Below the pieces are notes generated by a model, which had not been told where the DNA came from, made no database searches, and saw nothing but the letters and a program-made list of their open reading frames with translations. Positions 1 through 6,733 of a DNA stretch of 61,368 nt are shown here, one piece after another (the first letter of the stretch is position 1; the number at the start of each line of letters is the position of its first letter). Made by a program: the position numbers and the translations under genes. The stretch is from RGIG7213 sp045124505 (GTDB lineage Bacteria; Bacillota; Clostridia; Oscillospirales; CAG-272). The stretch is taken from contig JBGVLZ010000062.1 of the NCBI GenBank assembly GCA_045124505.1, positions 1-61,368 on the forward strand, given 5' to 3'.

Positions 1-141
1 TAAAAGACCGCCCCACGTGTGGGGCAGCCTGTAAAAATTATGCGGTTGGCAAACCGTTTCGGCGCGCCTTGAGGCGTCGCCAACATAATAGCCTTATAGG
101 CTAAGTGCATGCCACCCGTTTTACGGGTGGTCATGACTTTA
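1..141. other. Structured mobile-element end, IS200/IS605-like (candidate)
   Basis: About 140 bases packed with inverted repeats that are unlike the cassette repeats elsewhere in the window. In order: GCCCCAC/GTGGGGC (10-25), a long imperfect helix pairing the ATTATG..GTTGGC strand (ending at 50) with GCCAACATAAT (79-89), an inner CGCC/GGCG hairpin (65-76), AGCCT/AGGCT (90-102), and CCACCCGT/ACGGGTGG with a TTT loop (112-130) followed by TCATGAC (131-137). A strong last hairpin followed by a short cleavage-like motif is typical of IS200/IS605 ends and of the guide RNAs overlapping TnpB/IscB element ends. No transposase is visible because the window starts here. The family assignment is inference; it could also be another structured RNA. 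Confidence 0.35.
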
Positions 142-241
142 CCCATTTACGCTCATTTCATACGGACGTGCGATGCACGCCCCTACGGAAGGCGTTCAAT
201 GCGGACGTGCGATGCACCCGTACCTTAATTCATCTTATAAA
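142..241. repeat. Palindrome cassette fragment
   Basis: Fragment of the window-wide cassette family, in reverse orientation, filling the gap downstream of spoIIIAH. It holds two copies of the GGACGTGCGATGCACG palindrome (from 163 and from 206), joined by the usual CCCTACGGAAGGCGTT linker. The second copy is cut short. No gene is seen. Confidence 0.8.
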
Positions 242-802
242 TTATTTTTCTATTATTACCACGTTTTCGGGCAGGATATTTGCGCTTGTGTAGGCGATCT
301 CCTTTATCTGTGCGACTTCATTGGGCAAAAGTGCTTCGCTGTCGCCCTTGACGATGATATTCACACCCTCGCCGGATATCACGGCAACGCACTCGGAAAA
401 GCCCTTGGATTTTACAAGCTCCTCGATATTCGCCTCTTTTTCAATATCTGCGGCAATGCGTGCGATATCAGCCATTGCCGCCTCAGATGCCTCGTTTGAT
501 GAGCCTGCATCGATAACGGTCTGAAGCACCTCGATAGCTTCATCACGTGCCCTGTTGCGGTTCAGAAGCGATACGGTGAAGTAATTGTCCGCGCCTTCGT
601 CTTTGTTTTCCGCCCCTGCATCGGCTGTCGGGGGGGTGTTATCGACAGCATTGCCGTCAAACAAAAACCAGTTCAGGTACACGGTAAGACCTATGACAAC
701 GACAGCACCTGCGATAACGAGGTTTCGCTTGCCTATTTTTTCGATTATTTCCTTGAAGTTTATCTTCTTTCCGTCGGGATTTTCGGTTTTGAATATTTTC
801 AT
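242..802 (-). CDS. spoIIIAH: Stage III sporulation protein AH
   Basis: Mother-cell component of the SpoIIIA-SpoIIQ channel; in the known system its extracellular YscJ/FliF-like domain crosses the intermembrane space and binds SpoIIQ from the forespore. The protein is 186 residues: a short cytoplasmic N-terminus, one transmembrane segment at about residues 28-47 (NLVIAGAVVVIGLTVYLNWF), an acidic linker, then a C-terminal domain ending in a typical SpoIIIAH-like VIISGEGVN..VKG..L region. I chose the ATG at 802 because AAAGGAG lies 7-8 bases upstream; the reading frame extends to 853 but without a ribosome binding site. Last gene of the spoIIIA operon, 34 bases after spoIIIAG. A SpoIIQ-type partner is encoded at 58859-59608. 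Confidence 0.93.
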   Translation of the reverse strand: MKIFKTENPDGKKINFKEIIEKIGKRNLVIAGAVVVIGLTVYLNWFLFDGNAVDNTPPTADAGAENKDEGADNYFTVSLLNRNRARDEAIEVLQTVIDAGSSNEASEAAMADIARIAADIEKEANIEELVKSKGFSECVAVISGEGVNIIVKGDSEALLPNEVAQIKEIAYTSANILPENVVIIEK

Positions 803-836
803 AAATCTACTCCTTTTATAAGTACACATTTTCGTT

Positions 837-1334
837 TTATAAACCTGCCACACATATCTTGCCCTCGGATATACCGTAGGCGCAGGAAAGCAGTTTTATT
901 ATTTTATACTGTAAAACGGGATCATCGCCGCCATGGCATACGACAGCTATTCCCCGTATTTTCGGCTTCAGCACGGTTTTCACGACCGTCTGACCGTTCA
1001 CAACTGCAAAGTCGCTCTTTTTAGATGTCCTTGTCACTTCACCGCCGTTTTTTTCTGTTGCTTCCTCAAGATTTTCCGCATATACGTACTCCTCGGACGA
1101 TTCCGCCGTTACGATAACAGATACTTCACCCCCGCACACACGTTTTATCATTTGTTCAATTTTATTCTCGACACCCGATATATATTCCCCGTTGGCGGTA
1201 TTTTCCGCATTTATTTTTCCGCCGGCCGTATCTGCACCGAAAATAAGCATAAGTCCGCCCAAAACCGCTATGGCAAGCAGTAAAGAGGCGGTCTTGTTTT
1301 TTGAAATGAAAGCTTTTATTTCAGGTGCCGTCAT
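837..1334 (-). CDS. spoIIIAG: Stage III sporulation protein AG
   Basis: Component of the mother-cell secretion-like complex; in Bacillus SpoIIIAG forms a large ring in the intermembrane space. This 165-residue protein has a short cytoplasmic start, one transmembrane segment at about residues 15-34 (TASLLLAIAVLGGLMLIFGA) and a ring-building-type extracytoplasmic domain with the family pattern VSVIVTAESSEEYVYA and, near the end, RGIAVVCHGGDDPVLQYKI. Its start overlaps the end of spoIIIAF by 14 bases, consistent with translational coupling. The length is slightly short of the Bacillus protein because the loop between the ring strands is short. Confidence 0.92.
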   Translation of the reverse strand: MTAPEIKAFISKNKTASLLLAIAVLGGLMLIFGADTAGGKINAENTANGEYISGVENKIEQMIKRVCGGEVSVIVTAESSEEYVYAENLEEATEKNGGEVTRTSKKSDFAVVNGQTVVKTVLKPKIRGIAVVCHGGDDPVLQYKIIKLLSCAYGISEGKICVAGL

Positions 1335-1782
1335 ATTCTGTAATAACCTCTGTATTCATCAGATCCTCCGCATATTTTTTGATATATGTAAGCTTTACGG
1401 TGTTTTTTACGCCTTTAAGCTTTATATGAACGCATGAAATTTCAAGCGCTCCGATATCGCCCTCGATGCTTACCTTCACATCGATATCTGAGGCGTTTAC
1501 GGAATATTTTTTGCAGATCGCATTTTTTAAATTCTGTTCGGTATTTTCCTTTGCACGTGCGATGACCGAATTGTAAAATTCACCGCTTTTATCCTCGATA
1601 TTCACACTCGGCAAAGAAAGCTGTCCGATATTGCCCGTTGAAAATGACGACACGGTGAATGCCGTAAATATAAGGCACAAAGCCAATTTTACGTACTTTT
1701 TCAGTCCCCCCTCGGGCATTATCATAAGCACGAGGGAGGATATAAGGCTTAAAAGCGTTAAGGATACAAGAAACTGCCTCAA
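1321..1782 (-). CDS. spoIIIAF: Stage III sporulation protein AF
   Basis: Membrane protein of the SpoIIIA complex with a ring-building-like C-terminal domain. I place the start at a TTG (1782) whose last two bases overlap the spoIIIAE stop; a GAGGGTG ribosome binding site lies 8 bases upstream, within the spoIIIAE coding sequence. The frame is open upstream to 1845 but that part is simply the spoIIIAE 3' end in another frame. This gives 153 residues: a first transmembrane segment at about 5-25, a second at 33-50 (VKLALCLIFTAFTVSSF), then a soluble domain. Overlap with both neighbours suggests coupled translation. Confidence 0.85.
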   Translation of the reverse strand: MRQFLVSLTLLSLISSLVLMIMPEGGLKKYVKLALCLIFTAFTVSSFSTGNIGQLSLPSVNIEDKSGEFYNSVIARAKENTEQNLKNAICKKYSVNASDIDVKVSIEGDIGALEISCVHIKLKGVKNTVKLTYIKKYAEDLMNTEVITEYDGT

Positions 1783-2849
1783 TGTATATTCACCCTCATA
1801 AAAACGGCGCAGGCTACCGTCATAACGACAAACGAAAAAACACATACGGCTATCATAAGCGACAGTATCTCACCGCACCCCGCTGCAAGCCTTGACTGCG
1901 AGGACAGCCCAAGCGCACGGCTGATAAAGCCGACTGCCCCCAGCATCAGCTTGACTGTGCAAAGGGTGACAAGCGGCGGCAGGAAAATTAGCAAAAGCGC
2001 ACCGATGCCTCCGCCCCCCGCCGTTACTTTTATAACGCTTATGCTTGTAAAAACAGCATCGTAAGCATCGGCAAGCGACGAGCCGATGATCGGCACAAAC
2101 GTGCCTGCGGCAAATTTTACGCTTCTTTTCAGCACACCGTCGCCGACAGATGCAAACGTCCCGCACAGTCCGAATGCAAGCGTTACTGCCATGGCGCATG
2201 ATGACAGAATAAAAACAGCAATCTTTTTAACGGCTGAGGCTACCTCCGAAAGCTCCCCGACACCCTTTATACAGCCTGCGGCAGTCATGCCGAAAACCGT
2301 GCAAATAAGCGGAAAAAGTATGTATGACGATATCATTTCAACTCCCTGAAGCACCGAGGATAAAACGGATAATGACACACCGAGGGAGCCTATATTTCCC
2401 ATTATCCCGTAAACGTAGCACATAATACCCATAAGTGCCGTCATAAACGTGACACTTGCAACAAGGGCGGTGCGCAAAGCATCAAACGCCGTTTTGATAA
2501 CGGTGAAGATCAGCACGGCACACACAAGAGTCCCTGCAAGCGACAGTACATCCTCGTCCGCACCTAAAGATGAGCTGACAGCCGATGCTACCCCGGACAG
2601 CAAAACGGCGCAAAGCAGTGCGCCGAATGCGCCTTTTATATCGGGAAAAGCATCTTTTACAGCCGTTTTTATTCGTTTTATTATACTGCCGCTTGCCACA
2701 TCATCTGCAAGGCTTGAAATGTCTTCTCCTGCTCCGTCGGGCAAATAAGGGGAAAGATCATCTGATATGTCAAATTCCATTCCCAATGCTGTATGTGTCA
2801 AAAGCATCAGAAGAAGAAAAAATACTGAAAGATATTTTATAATTCTCAT
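1779..2849 (-). CDS. spoIIIAE: Stage III sporulation protein AE
   Basis: Polytopic membrane protein of the SpoIIIA channel, 356 residues. A cleavable-looking signal segment (about residues 5-23, ending THTALG) is followed by an extracytoplasmic stretch and six or more hydrophobic segments from about residue 75, including runs near 103-150, 170-195, 205-232 and 290-350. The SpoIIIAE family is related to export-type membrane proteins and is essential for late forespore sigma-factor activity in Bacillus. The ATG at 2849 overlaps the spoIIIAD stop by four bases (ATGA), and the stop overlaps the spoIIIAF TTG. The length agrees with the family after signal removal. Confidence 0.93.
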   Translation of the reverse strand: MRIIKYLSVFFLLLMLLTHTALGMEFDISDDLSPYLPDGAGEDISSLADDVASGSIIKRIKTAVKDAFPDIKGAFGALLCAVLLSGVASAVSSSLGADEDVLSLAGTLVCAVLIFTVIKTAFDALRTALVASVTFMTALMGIMCYVYGIMGNIGSLGVSLSVLSSVLQGVEMISSYILFPLICTVFGMTAAGCIKGVGELSEVASAVKKIAVFILSSCAMAVTLAFGLCGTFASVGDGVLKRSVKFAAGTFVPIIGSSLADAYDAVFTSISVIKVTAGGGGIGALLLIFLPPLVTLCTVKLMLGAVGFISRALGLSSQSRLAAGCGEILSLMIAVCVFSFVVMTVACAVFMRVNIH

Positions 2850-3226
2850 ATGTACGATACGGCAATATCGGCAATTTCACCGACAAGCGGCAGACATATC
2901 CCGACCACGGTCAGCTTGCTTGCGCTTTGAAGTGAGGATGCGATTGCGTGCTCGCCTGCATCCTTGCATATTTCAGCACAAAAATGCCCGATAAAGCCGA
3001 CAGAAAGGGATTTGAAAATATACGGCATGTATTTTCCGAAGCCCGCACTTTCCGAAAGCGATGAAATATATTCGGCAACAGGCGACAAGACCGTGACGCA
3101 TACCGATAAAAGCCACACACCTGCGCAAAGGGAAAGCAAAAATCCGATCTCAGGGCGGGCAGTGCGCACGAAAAGCAAAATACACACGAAAAAAACGGCA
3201 AAAACCGAAACACCGATAATATTCAT
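2846..3226 (-). CDS. spoIIIAD: Stage III sporulation protein AD
   Basis: Small membrane protein of the SpoIIIAC/AD family, 126 residues, with hydrophobic helices at about residues 3-22, 29-50, 65-85 and a C-terminal segment ending LVGEIADIAVSYI. SpoIIIAC and SpoIIIAD share a common fold and resemble small membrane subunits of secretion machines. The sequence EYISSLSESAGFGKYMPYIF (about residues 54-73) is the typical family loop. Start overlaps spoIIIAC stop by four bases and the stop overlaps the spoIIIAE start, so three genes are tightly coupled. Confidence 0.93.
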   Translation of the reverse strand: MNIIGVSVFAVFFVCILLFVRTARPEIGFLLSLCAGVWLLSVCVTVLSPVAEYISSLSESAGFGKYMPYIFKSLSVGFIGHFCAEICKDAGEHAIASSLQSASKLTVVGICLPLVGEIADIAVSYI

Positions 3227-3417
3227 AATCCGAAAATGCTCTTGACGGTGCTCAAAAGAGATGAAAACTGATTCACTATCATAAGCATAACTATGATTAT
3301 ACCCGTCAGGGAAACGAGCATTGCCTGTTCATCCCTTCCGCTTTTTGAAAGTATCTGGTATACAGCCGATACAAGTATACCGACACCCGATACCTTTATA
3401 ATAAGATTTATATCCAT
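3223..3417 (-). CDS. spoIIIAC: Stage III sporulation protein AC
   Basis: 64-residue membrane protein matching SpoIIIAC in size and pattern: an N-terminal hydrophobic segment (DINLIIKVSGVGILVSAVYQIL), the family-typical loop KSGRDEQAMLVSLTG, and a second transmembrane helix (IIIVMLMIVNQFSSLL). It belongs to the mother-cell SpoIIIA complex. It is separated from spoIIIAB by 148 bases containing palindrome repeats (3466-3537), which breaks the otherwise overlapping operon. An AAGGCGAAAGAT-type ribosome binding site precedes the ATG at 3417. Confidence 0.93.
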   Translation of the reverse strand: MDINLIIKVSGVGILVSAVYQILSKSGRDEQAMLVSLTGIIIVMLMIVNQFSSLLSTVKSIFGL

Positions 3418-3565
3418 ATCTTTCGCCTTTATTTTTATTCATTTAATTCGGGGTGGTGCCTGTAGGGGCGATTCACGAATCGCCCGTTTAAAACCCATTT
3501 TCGTTCGTTTCATGCGGGACGTCGTGGGCGCCGTCCCCTACAAGAAGGCGTTTCATTCGGACGTG
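3418..3565. repeat. Palindrome cassette inside the spoIIIA operon
   Basis: Two palindromes of the cassette family sit between spoIIIAB and spoIIIAC: GGGCG-ATTCACGAAT-CGCCC (3466-3485) and GGGAC..GTCCC (3516-3537), with the standard linkers GGTGGTGCCTGTAGG and AAAACCCATTTTCGTTCGTTTCATGC split around them. The rest of the operon has overlaps or gaps below 40 bases, so the insertion is conspicuous. In the mRNA both palindromes would fold into strong stem-loops. No gene or promoter is seen. Confidence 0.9.
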
Positions 3566-4036
3566 TCACAAAAAAATTATGACAAACAAAACTCCGAAAA
3601 AGACGGGCAGGGTGACGTTTAATTTTTGCTTTTTTGGTAGCTCACGGCGCAAATTATTTACATATTCTTCCGTCTTTGAGATTATGTAATCAAACTCGCC
3701 CTTTTGGTTTTCAGCCTCCGTTTTGCCTATTTTTTCGGAAAATTCCTTTATAAATGCAAGCTCCTCGCCCTTTATACCGCAAATATGGGCAGCCGTGTAA
3801 AGATCCTTTTCCTTTTTCAGTATTTCATAAAATCCGAGCTGTGACAAGCGCGGGGAGCAAACAGACGAAAATATTACCTCCGTCGGTGTGCGGCGTGTCC
3901 ATATCTCATCACGTATATGCCGCATTACAAACAGTATTTCATCAAGCGTTTTAATGCGTCCCTTTTCCTCACGGCACAGCAGAATGCCGAGGAAAATACA
4001 GCATATGCATACGATCACCGCACCCGTTATACGCAT
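3566..4036 (-). CDS. spoIIIAB: Stage III sporulation protein AB
   Basis: 156-residue SpoIIIAB protein: an N-terminal hydrophobic segment (about residues 3-20), a helical cytoplasmic domain resembling the GspF-type fold of secretion systems, with LDEILFVMRHIRDEIWTRRTPTEVIF typical of the family, and a C-terminal transmembrane segment (VTLPVFFGVLFVIIFL) that ends the protein. In the known system SpoIIIAB anchors the SpoIIIAA ATPase at the membrane. The start overlaps spoIIIAA by ten bases. Downstream the operon is interrupted by a palindrome cassette before spoIIIAC. Confidence 0.92.
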   Translation of the reverse strand: MRITGAVIVCICCIFLGILLCREEKGRIKTLDEILFVMRHIRDEIWTRRTPTEVIFSSVCSPRLSQLGFYEILKKEKDLYTAAHICGIKGEELAFIKEFSEKIGKTEAENQKGEFDYIISKTEEYVNNLRRELPKKQKLNVTLPVFFGVLFVIIFL

Positions 4037-4911
4037 TCTGTTATATCAAATGACGTTTCAGAACCGTTTCTGAAAAGTCGTGCATAAAAATCGAAAACAC
4101 CTGCATCATACAGTCTTTTTACAAACGGACGGCGCATTATTTCCTCAAATGAGCCGCCGTGGCACGTTGCGGCAAACGGCACGCCTGTGTTTGACACCTC
4201 AATTATTCCGTCGGCATCGTCTGAGCCTATTTCATCACACACTATAAACTGCGGGCACAGCGTGCGTGCGGCAATTTCAATGCCGTATGACTTTGCCGTA
4301 CCTGTGATATAATCGGCAAGCGGAGCGTTTTTCACATTCAGCTCCCGCCTGCTGTCTATCACGGCACACCGTAGATTTTTTTTGCAGATGTACCGCACAA
4401 GATCCTTCAAAACAGTCGTTTTGCCAACACCCGGCGGTGAATATATAAGAACAGAGCGTGTTTTTGTCACATTCGTCAGAGGATCCGAAACACCCACAAC
4501 CTCACGGGGAACACGTATATTTACAGAGCTTATACCGAAAACCGAGCTTGTGTGTGCGCTTTTCGGCGCAATACCTGCACGGAAGCCGTTTTTCATACTG
4601 ATGTAACCGTGTTTTATTTCCTCCTCGTGCGTGTGGTATGAGTTTTCACAAAGCAGAAAAACACACGTGCGTATGTCATCTTCGGTGCATATAACAGGCT
4701 TTTTTGTGACATTTCCGTTTGTGTCGATAAAAATATTTTCATTTCCGCACGAAAGCGAAAAAGCTCCTCCGCACCGCAGGCGGACCTCGGTGACGGTGCT
4801 TGCAAGATCTCCGCTTTTAAGACAGAAAAGCTTTAATGACGATGCAAATACACCTGGTAAATACATCATAAGACCGTACAAAGGACATATTTCCGAATCT
4901 ATAAGTACCAT
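4027..4911 (-). CDS. spoIIIAA: Stage III sporulation protein AA, ATPase
   Basis: Secretion-type ATPase that powers the mother cell-to-forespore SpoIIIA apparatus. About 294 residues from the ATG at 4911, chosen because ACGGAG lies 6 bases upstream and because an upstream ATG at 4944 would lie at or before the predicted transcription start. Visible motifs: the EVRLRCGG element near the N-terminus, the SMKNGFRAG segment, Walker A SPPGVGKTTV (about residues 158-167) and Walker B FIVCDEIGSDD (about 223-233), followed by a late ATCHG sensor-like motif. First gene of the operon; it overlaps spoIIIAB. An alternative start at 4869 (MMYLPG) has no clear ribosome binding site. Confidence 0.94.
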   Translation of the reverse strand: MVLIDSEICPLYGLMMYLPGVFASSLKLFCLKSGDLASTVTEVRLRCGGAFSLSCGNENIFIDTNGNVTKKPVICTEDDIRTCVFLLCENSYHTHEEEIKHGYISMKNGFRAGIAPKSAHTSSVFGISSVNIRVPREVVGVSDPLTNVTKTRSVLIYSPPGVGKTTVLKDLVRYICKKNLRCAVIDSRRELNVKNAPLADYITGTAKSYGIEIAARTLCPQFIVCDEIGSDDADGIIEVSNTGVPFAATCHGGSFEEIMRRPFVKRLYDAGVFDFYARLFRNGSETSFDITECV

Positions 4912-4942
4912 AATCAACTCCGTATACAGGATTGTACACTTC

Positions 4943-4972
4943 AATATATTCAGCCTTTTCGGATAATATCAC
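4943..4972 (-). promoter_or_regulatory. Sigma-E-like promoter of spoIIIA operon
   Basis: On the minus strand a -35-like GTGATATT (4972-4965) and a -10-like AATATATT (4950-4943) are 14 bases apart. Compared with the Bacillus sigma-E consensus (GTCATATT, 14-15 bases, CATACAnT) this is seven of eight at -35 and about five of seven specified bases at -10. The predicted start near 4936 leaves a leader of about 25 bases before the ATG at 4911. Assignment by eye only; the biology fits, since spoIIIA is a sigma-E operon in known spore formers. Confidence 0.5.
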
Positions 4973-5003
4973 AAAATGAAAAAATCAGCCTTTAGGAATC
5001 GGA

Positions 5004-5049
5004 TCATTTAAGGAAATATACAGTAAACTATGTTACCACATTATATACA
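5004..5049. mobile_element. IS481-type right-end remnant
   Basis: Bases 5023-5049 match the outer 25 bases of the right end of the complete IS481 element at 61344-61368 (GTAAACTATGTTACCACA then T/C changes and a TA insertion, ending ATACA). The 17 inner bases TCATTTAAGGAAATATA (5004-5020) do not match that element but recur exactly at 18488-18504, so the remnant belongs to a related, different element. No coding part remains. Confidence 0.55.
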
Positions 5050-5175
5050 TCGCACGTCCGCATTAAACGCCTTCCGTAGCGTGCATCGCACGTCCGCAAT
5101 AAACGCCTTCTCCAGCGGGAGAAGGGGGACCGCGATAGCGGTGGATGAGGTGTCAGATTAAACGGTTTTCATCAT
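5050..5175. repeat. Palindrome cassette
   Basis: Cassette made of two CGTGCATCGCACG-type palindromes, the linker TTAAACGCCTTC, the stem CCTTCTCC/GGAGAAGG (5106-5125), GGACCGCGATAGCGGT and the tail GGATGAGGTGTCA. It follows directly on the IS481-type remnant. Between 5176 and 5254 I see nothing recognisable apart from a small CCTTCGG hairpin. Confidence 0.85.
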
Positions 5176-5254
5176 ATTGAATGAATTTCCTTCGGCGGTA
5201 TATTAACGATCATAAATTTCATTTGTAATGAATATAAATTTACGGGTGGGATCT

Positions 5255-6568
5255 ATGATTTCTTTTTTAAACAAATACATTATGCTTCCCGTATTGCCCG
5301 TTGCTGTTGTGCTTTTCGGGCTTTATTTTCTTTTAAGATCACGGCTGTTTTTGCCGAAAAGACTTAATGCGGGCATAAGATCGTTATTTTCGAAAAATAC
5401 AAATGACGGTGTTTCGCCGATTGCGGCTTTGACGGTAGCCCTTGCGGGCACGCTTGGGGTGGGAAATATCGCCGGTGTGTCGGTTGCCATAACGCTCGGC
5501 GGTGCGGGTGCGGTCTTCTGGATGTGGATTGGTGCATTTTTTTCGATGTGGATAAAATACGCTGAGGTCGTGCTTGCCGTGCGCTACCGCAGATGCGAGG
5601 ACGGTAAAAATATCGGCGGACCGATGTATTACATACTGCACGGGCTTGGAAGTAAGCGGCTTTCGGTTCTGTTTTGTATTTTTTGTATTGCATCCTCACT
5701 TGGCTCGGGGTGTGTTATACAGTCGAATTCCGCATCGTCTGCGTTGTATATGCAGTACGGTATACCGCCGTACCTTACGGGGTGTGTGCTTGGAATCCTG
5801 TGCGGTGTTATAGTGCTCGGCGGGGTGGGAGCAATAAGCCGTTTTACGATGAAAACCGTGCCTGTTATGTCATTTCTGTTTTTGTTTATATCGCTTTTTA
5901 TCATCTTCACGAATATCCCCGATGCAATACGTGCTTTCGGTGAGATCTTTTCATCGGCATTCGGGATAAAAAGCATCAGCGGCGGTGTTACGGGCACAGT
6001 CGTTGCCCAAAGCATAAAGCAAGGCATGGCAAAGGGCTCGCTTTCGCACGAAGCGGGTGCGGGTACGTCTCCCATATCGCACGCCGCATCAAATACAAAA
6101 AGCCCTGTAGAACAAGGCTTTTTAGGTATATTTGAGGTTTTTGCCGATACGATCGTCATGTGTACTGTGACCGCACTCGTTGTGCTTATAGCACGTGATA
6201 AAGCATCGTTTTCCGATCCGTATAACGGAATGGCTGTTACACAGTCATCGTACGGTGTTTTTTTAGGCGAGGCGGCGCACCATATGATCGCCGTGTCAAC
6301 ACTGTTTTTTGCTTTTGCGGCACTTATATGCTGGTCATATTACGGCATATGCTGTGTGGAGTATCTGACGGATGATAAACGCTTTTCCTCGCTTTATCTC
6401 GTTTTATACTGCATTTTCATCGCTGTCGGAGCTGTGATAAGACCTGAATTTATGTGGGAGCTTACGGACTTTTTTACCTGCGCTTTGATATTTATCAATG
6501 TTCCTGTGCTGTTTTCTCTGCGAGGCGAGGTGATAGCGGAAACGGAGAAGTATTTTCTGGAAAGATGA
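5255..6568 (+). CDS. Sodium:alanine/glycine symporter family protein
   Basis: Secondary transporter of the AGCS family, importing small amino acids such as alanine or glycine with sodium. About 437 residues with some ten to eleven hydrophobic segments. Diagnostic stretch near the N-terminus: DGVSPIAALTVALAGTLGVGNIAGV, followed by GAVFWMWIGAFFSMWIKYAEV and GGPMYY, and later KQGMAKGSLSHEAGAGTSPI. I place the start at 5255 because GGTGGG lies 5-9 bases upstream; the upstream ATG at 5228 has no ribosome binding site. The gene is monocistronic, flanked by repeat elements on both sides. Substrate cannot be told from sequence. Confidence 0.9.
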   Translation: MISFLNKYIMLPVLPVAVVLFGLYFLLRSRLFLPKRLNAGIRSLFSKNTNDGVSPIAALTVALAGTLGVGNIAGVSVAITLGGAGAVFWMWIGAFFSMWIKYAEVVLAVRYRRCEDGKNIGGPMYYILHGLGSKRLSVLFCIFCIASSLGSGCVIQSNSASSALYMQYGIPPYLTGCVLGILCGVIVLGGVGAISRFTMKTVPVMSFLFLFISLFIIFTNIPDAIRAFGEIFSSAFGIKSISGGVTGTVVAQSIKQGMAKGSLSHEAGAGTSPISHAASNTKSPVEQGFLGIFEVFADTIVMCTVTALVVLIARDKASFSDPYNGMAVTQSSYGVFLGEAAHHMIAVSTLFFAFAALICWSYYGICCVEYLTDDKRFSSLYLVLYCIFIAVGAVIRPEFMWELTDFFTCALIFINVPVLFSLRGEVIAETEKYFLER

Positions 6569-6593
6569 TTAATTATTAAAAATGGATTTTAAC

Positions 6594-6672
6594 AAACGCC
6601 CCGTCCGCACCCCCCACGGCTTGCGTGCAAGCCGCCCTGCGGACATGGGGCGTATATTTCCTGCGGAAATAT
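6594..6672. repeat. Nested hairpin element plus ATATTTCC hairpin
   Basis: Outer stem CGCCCC (6597-6602) with GGGGCG (6647-6652), middle stem GTCCGCA (6603-6609) with TGCGGAC (6638-6644), inner stem CGGCTTGC/GCAAGCCG (6617-6634), then a separate hairpin ATATTTCC-TGC-GGAAATAT (6654-6672). The same architecture with different arm sequences occurs at 47879-47955, 51774-51847 and 59705-59759. It lies in the 165-base gap between two convergent genes. Confidence 0.85.
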
Positions 6673-6682
6673 ATATACTGAC

Positions 6683-6713
6683 AAGGGACTGTTACATCAA
6701 GCAACAGCCCCTT
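6683..6713. terminator. Bidirectional terminator
   Basis: Imperfect stem AAGGGaCTGTTaC (6683-6695) with GCAACAGcCCCTT (6701-6713) between the convergent symporter gene and VanY-like gene. It is followed by an AT-rich stretch on the plus side (TATAATTTAAT), so termination may be weak. Confidence 0.55.
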
Positions 6714-6733
6714 ATAATTTAATGAAAATATTC

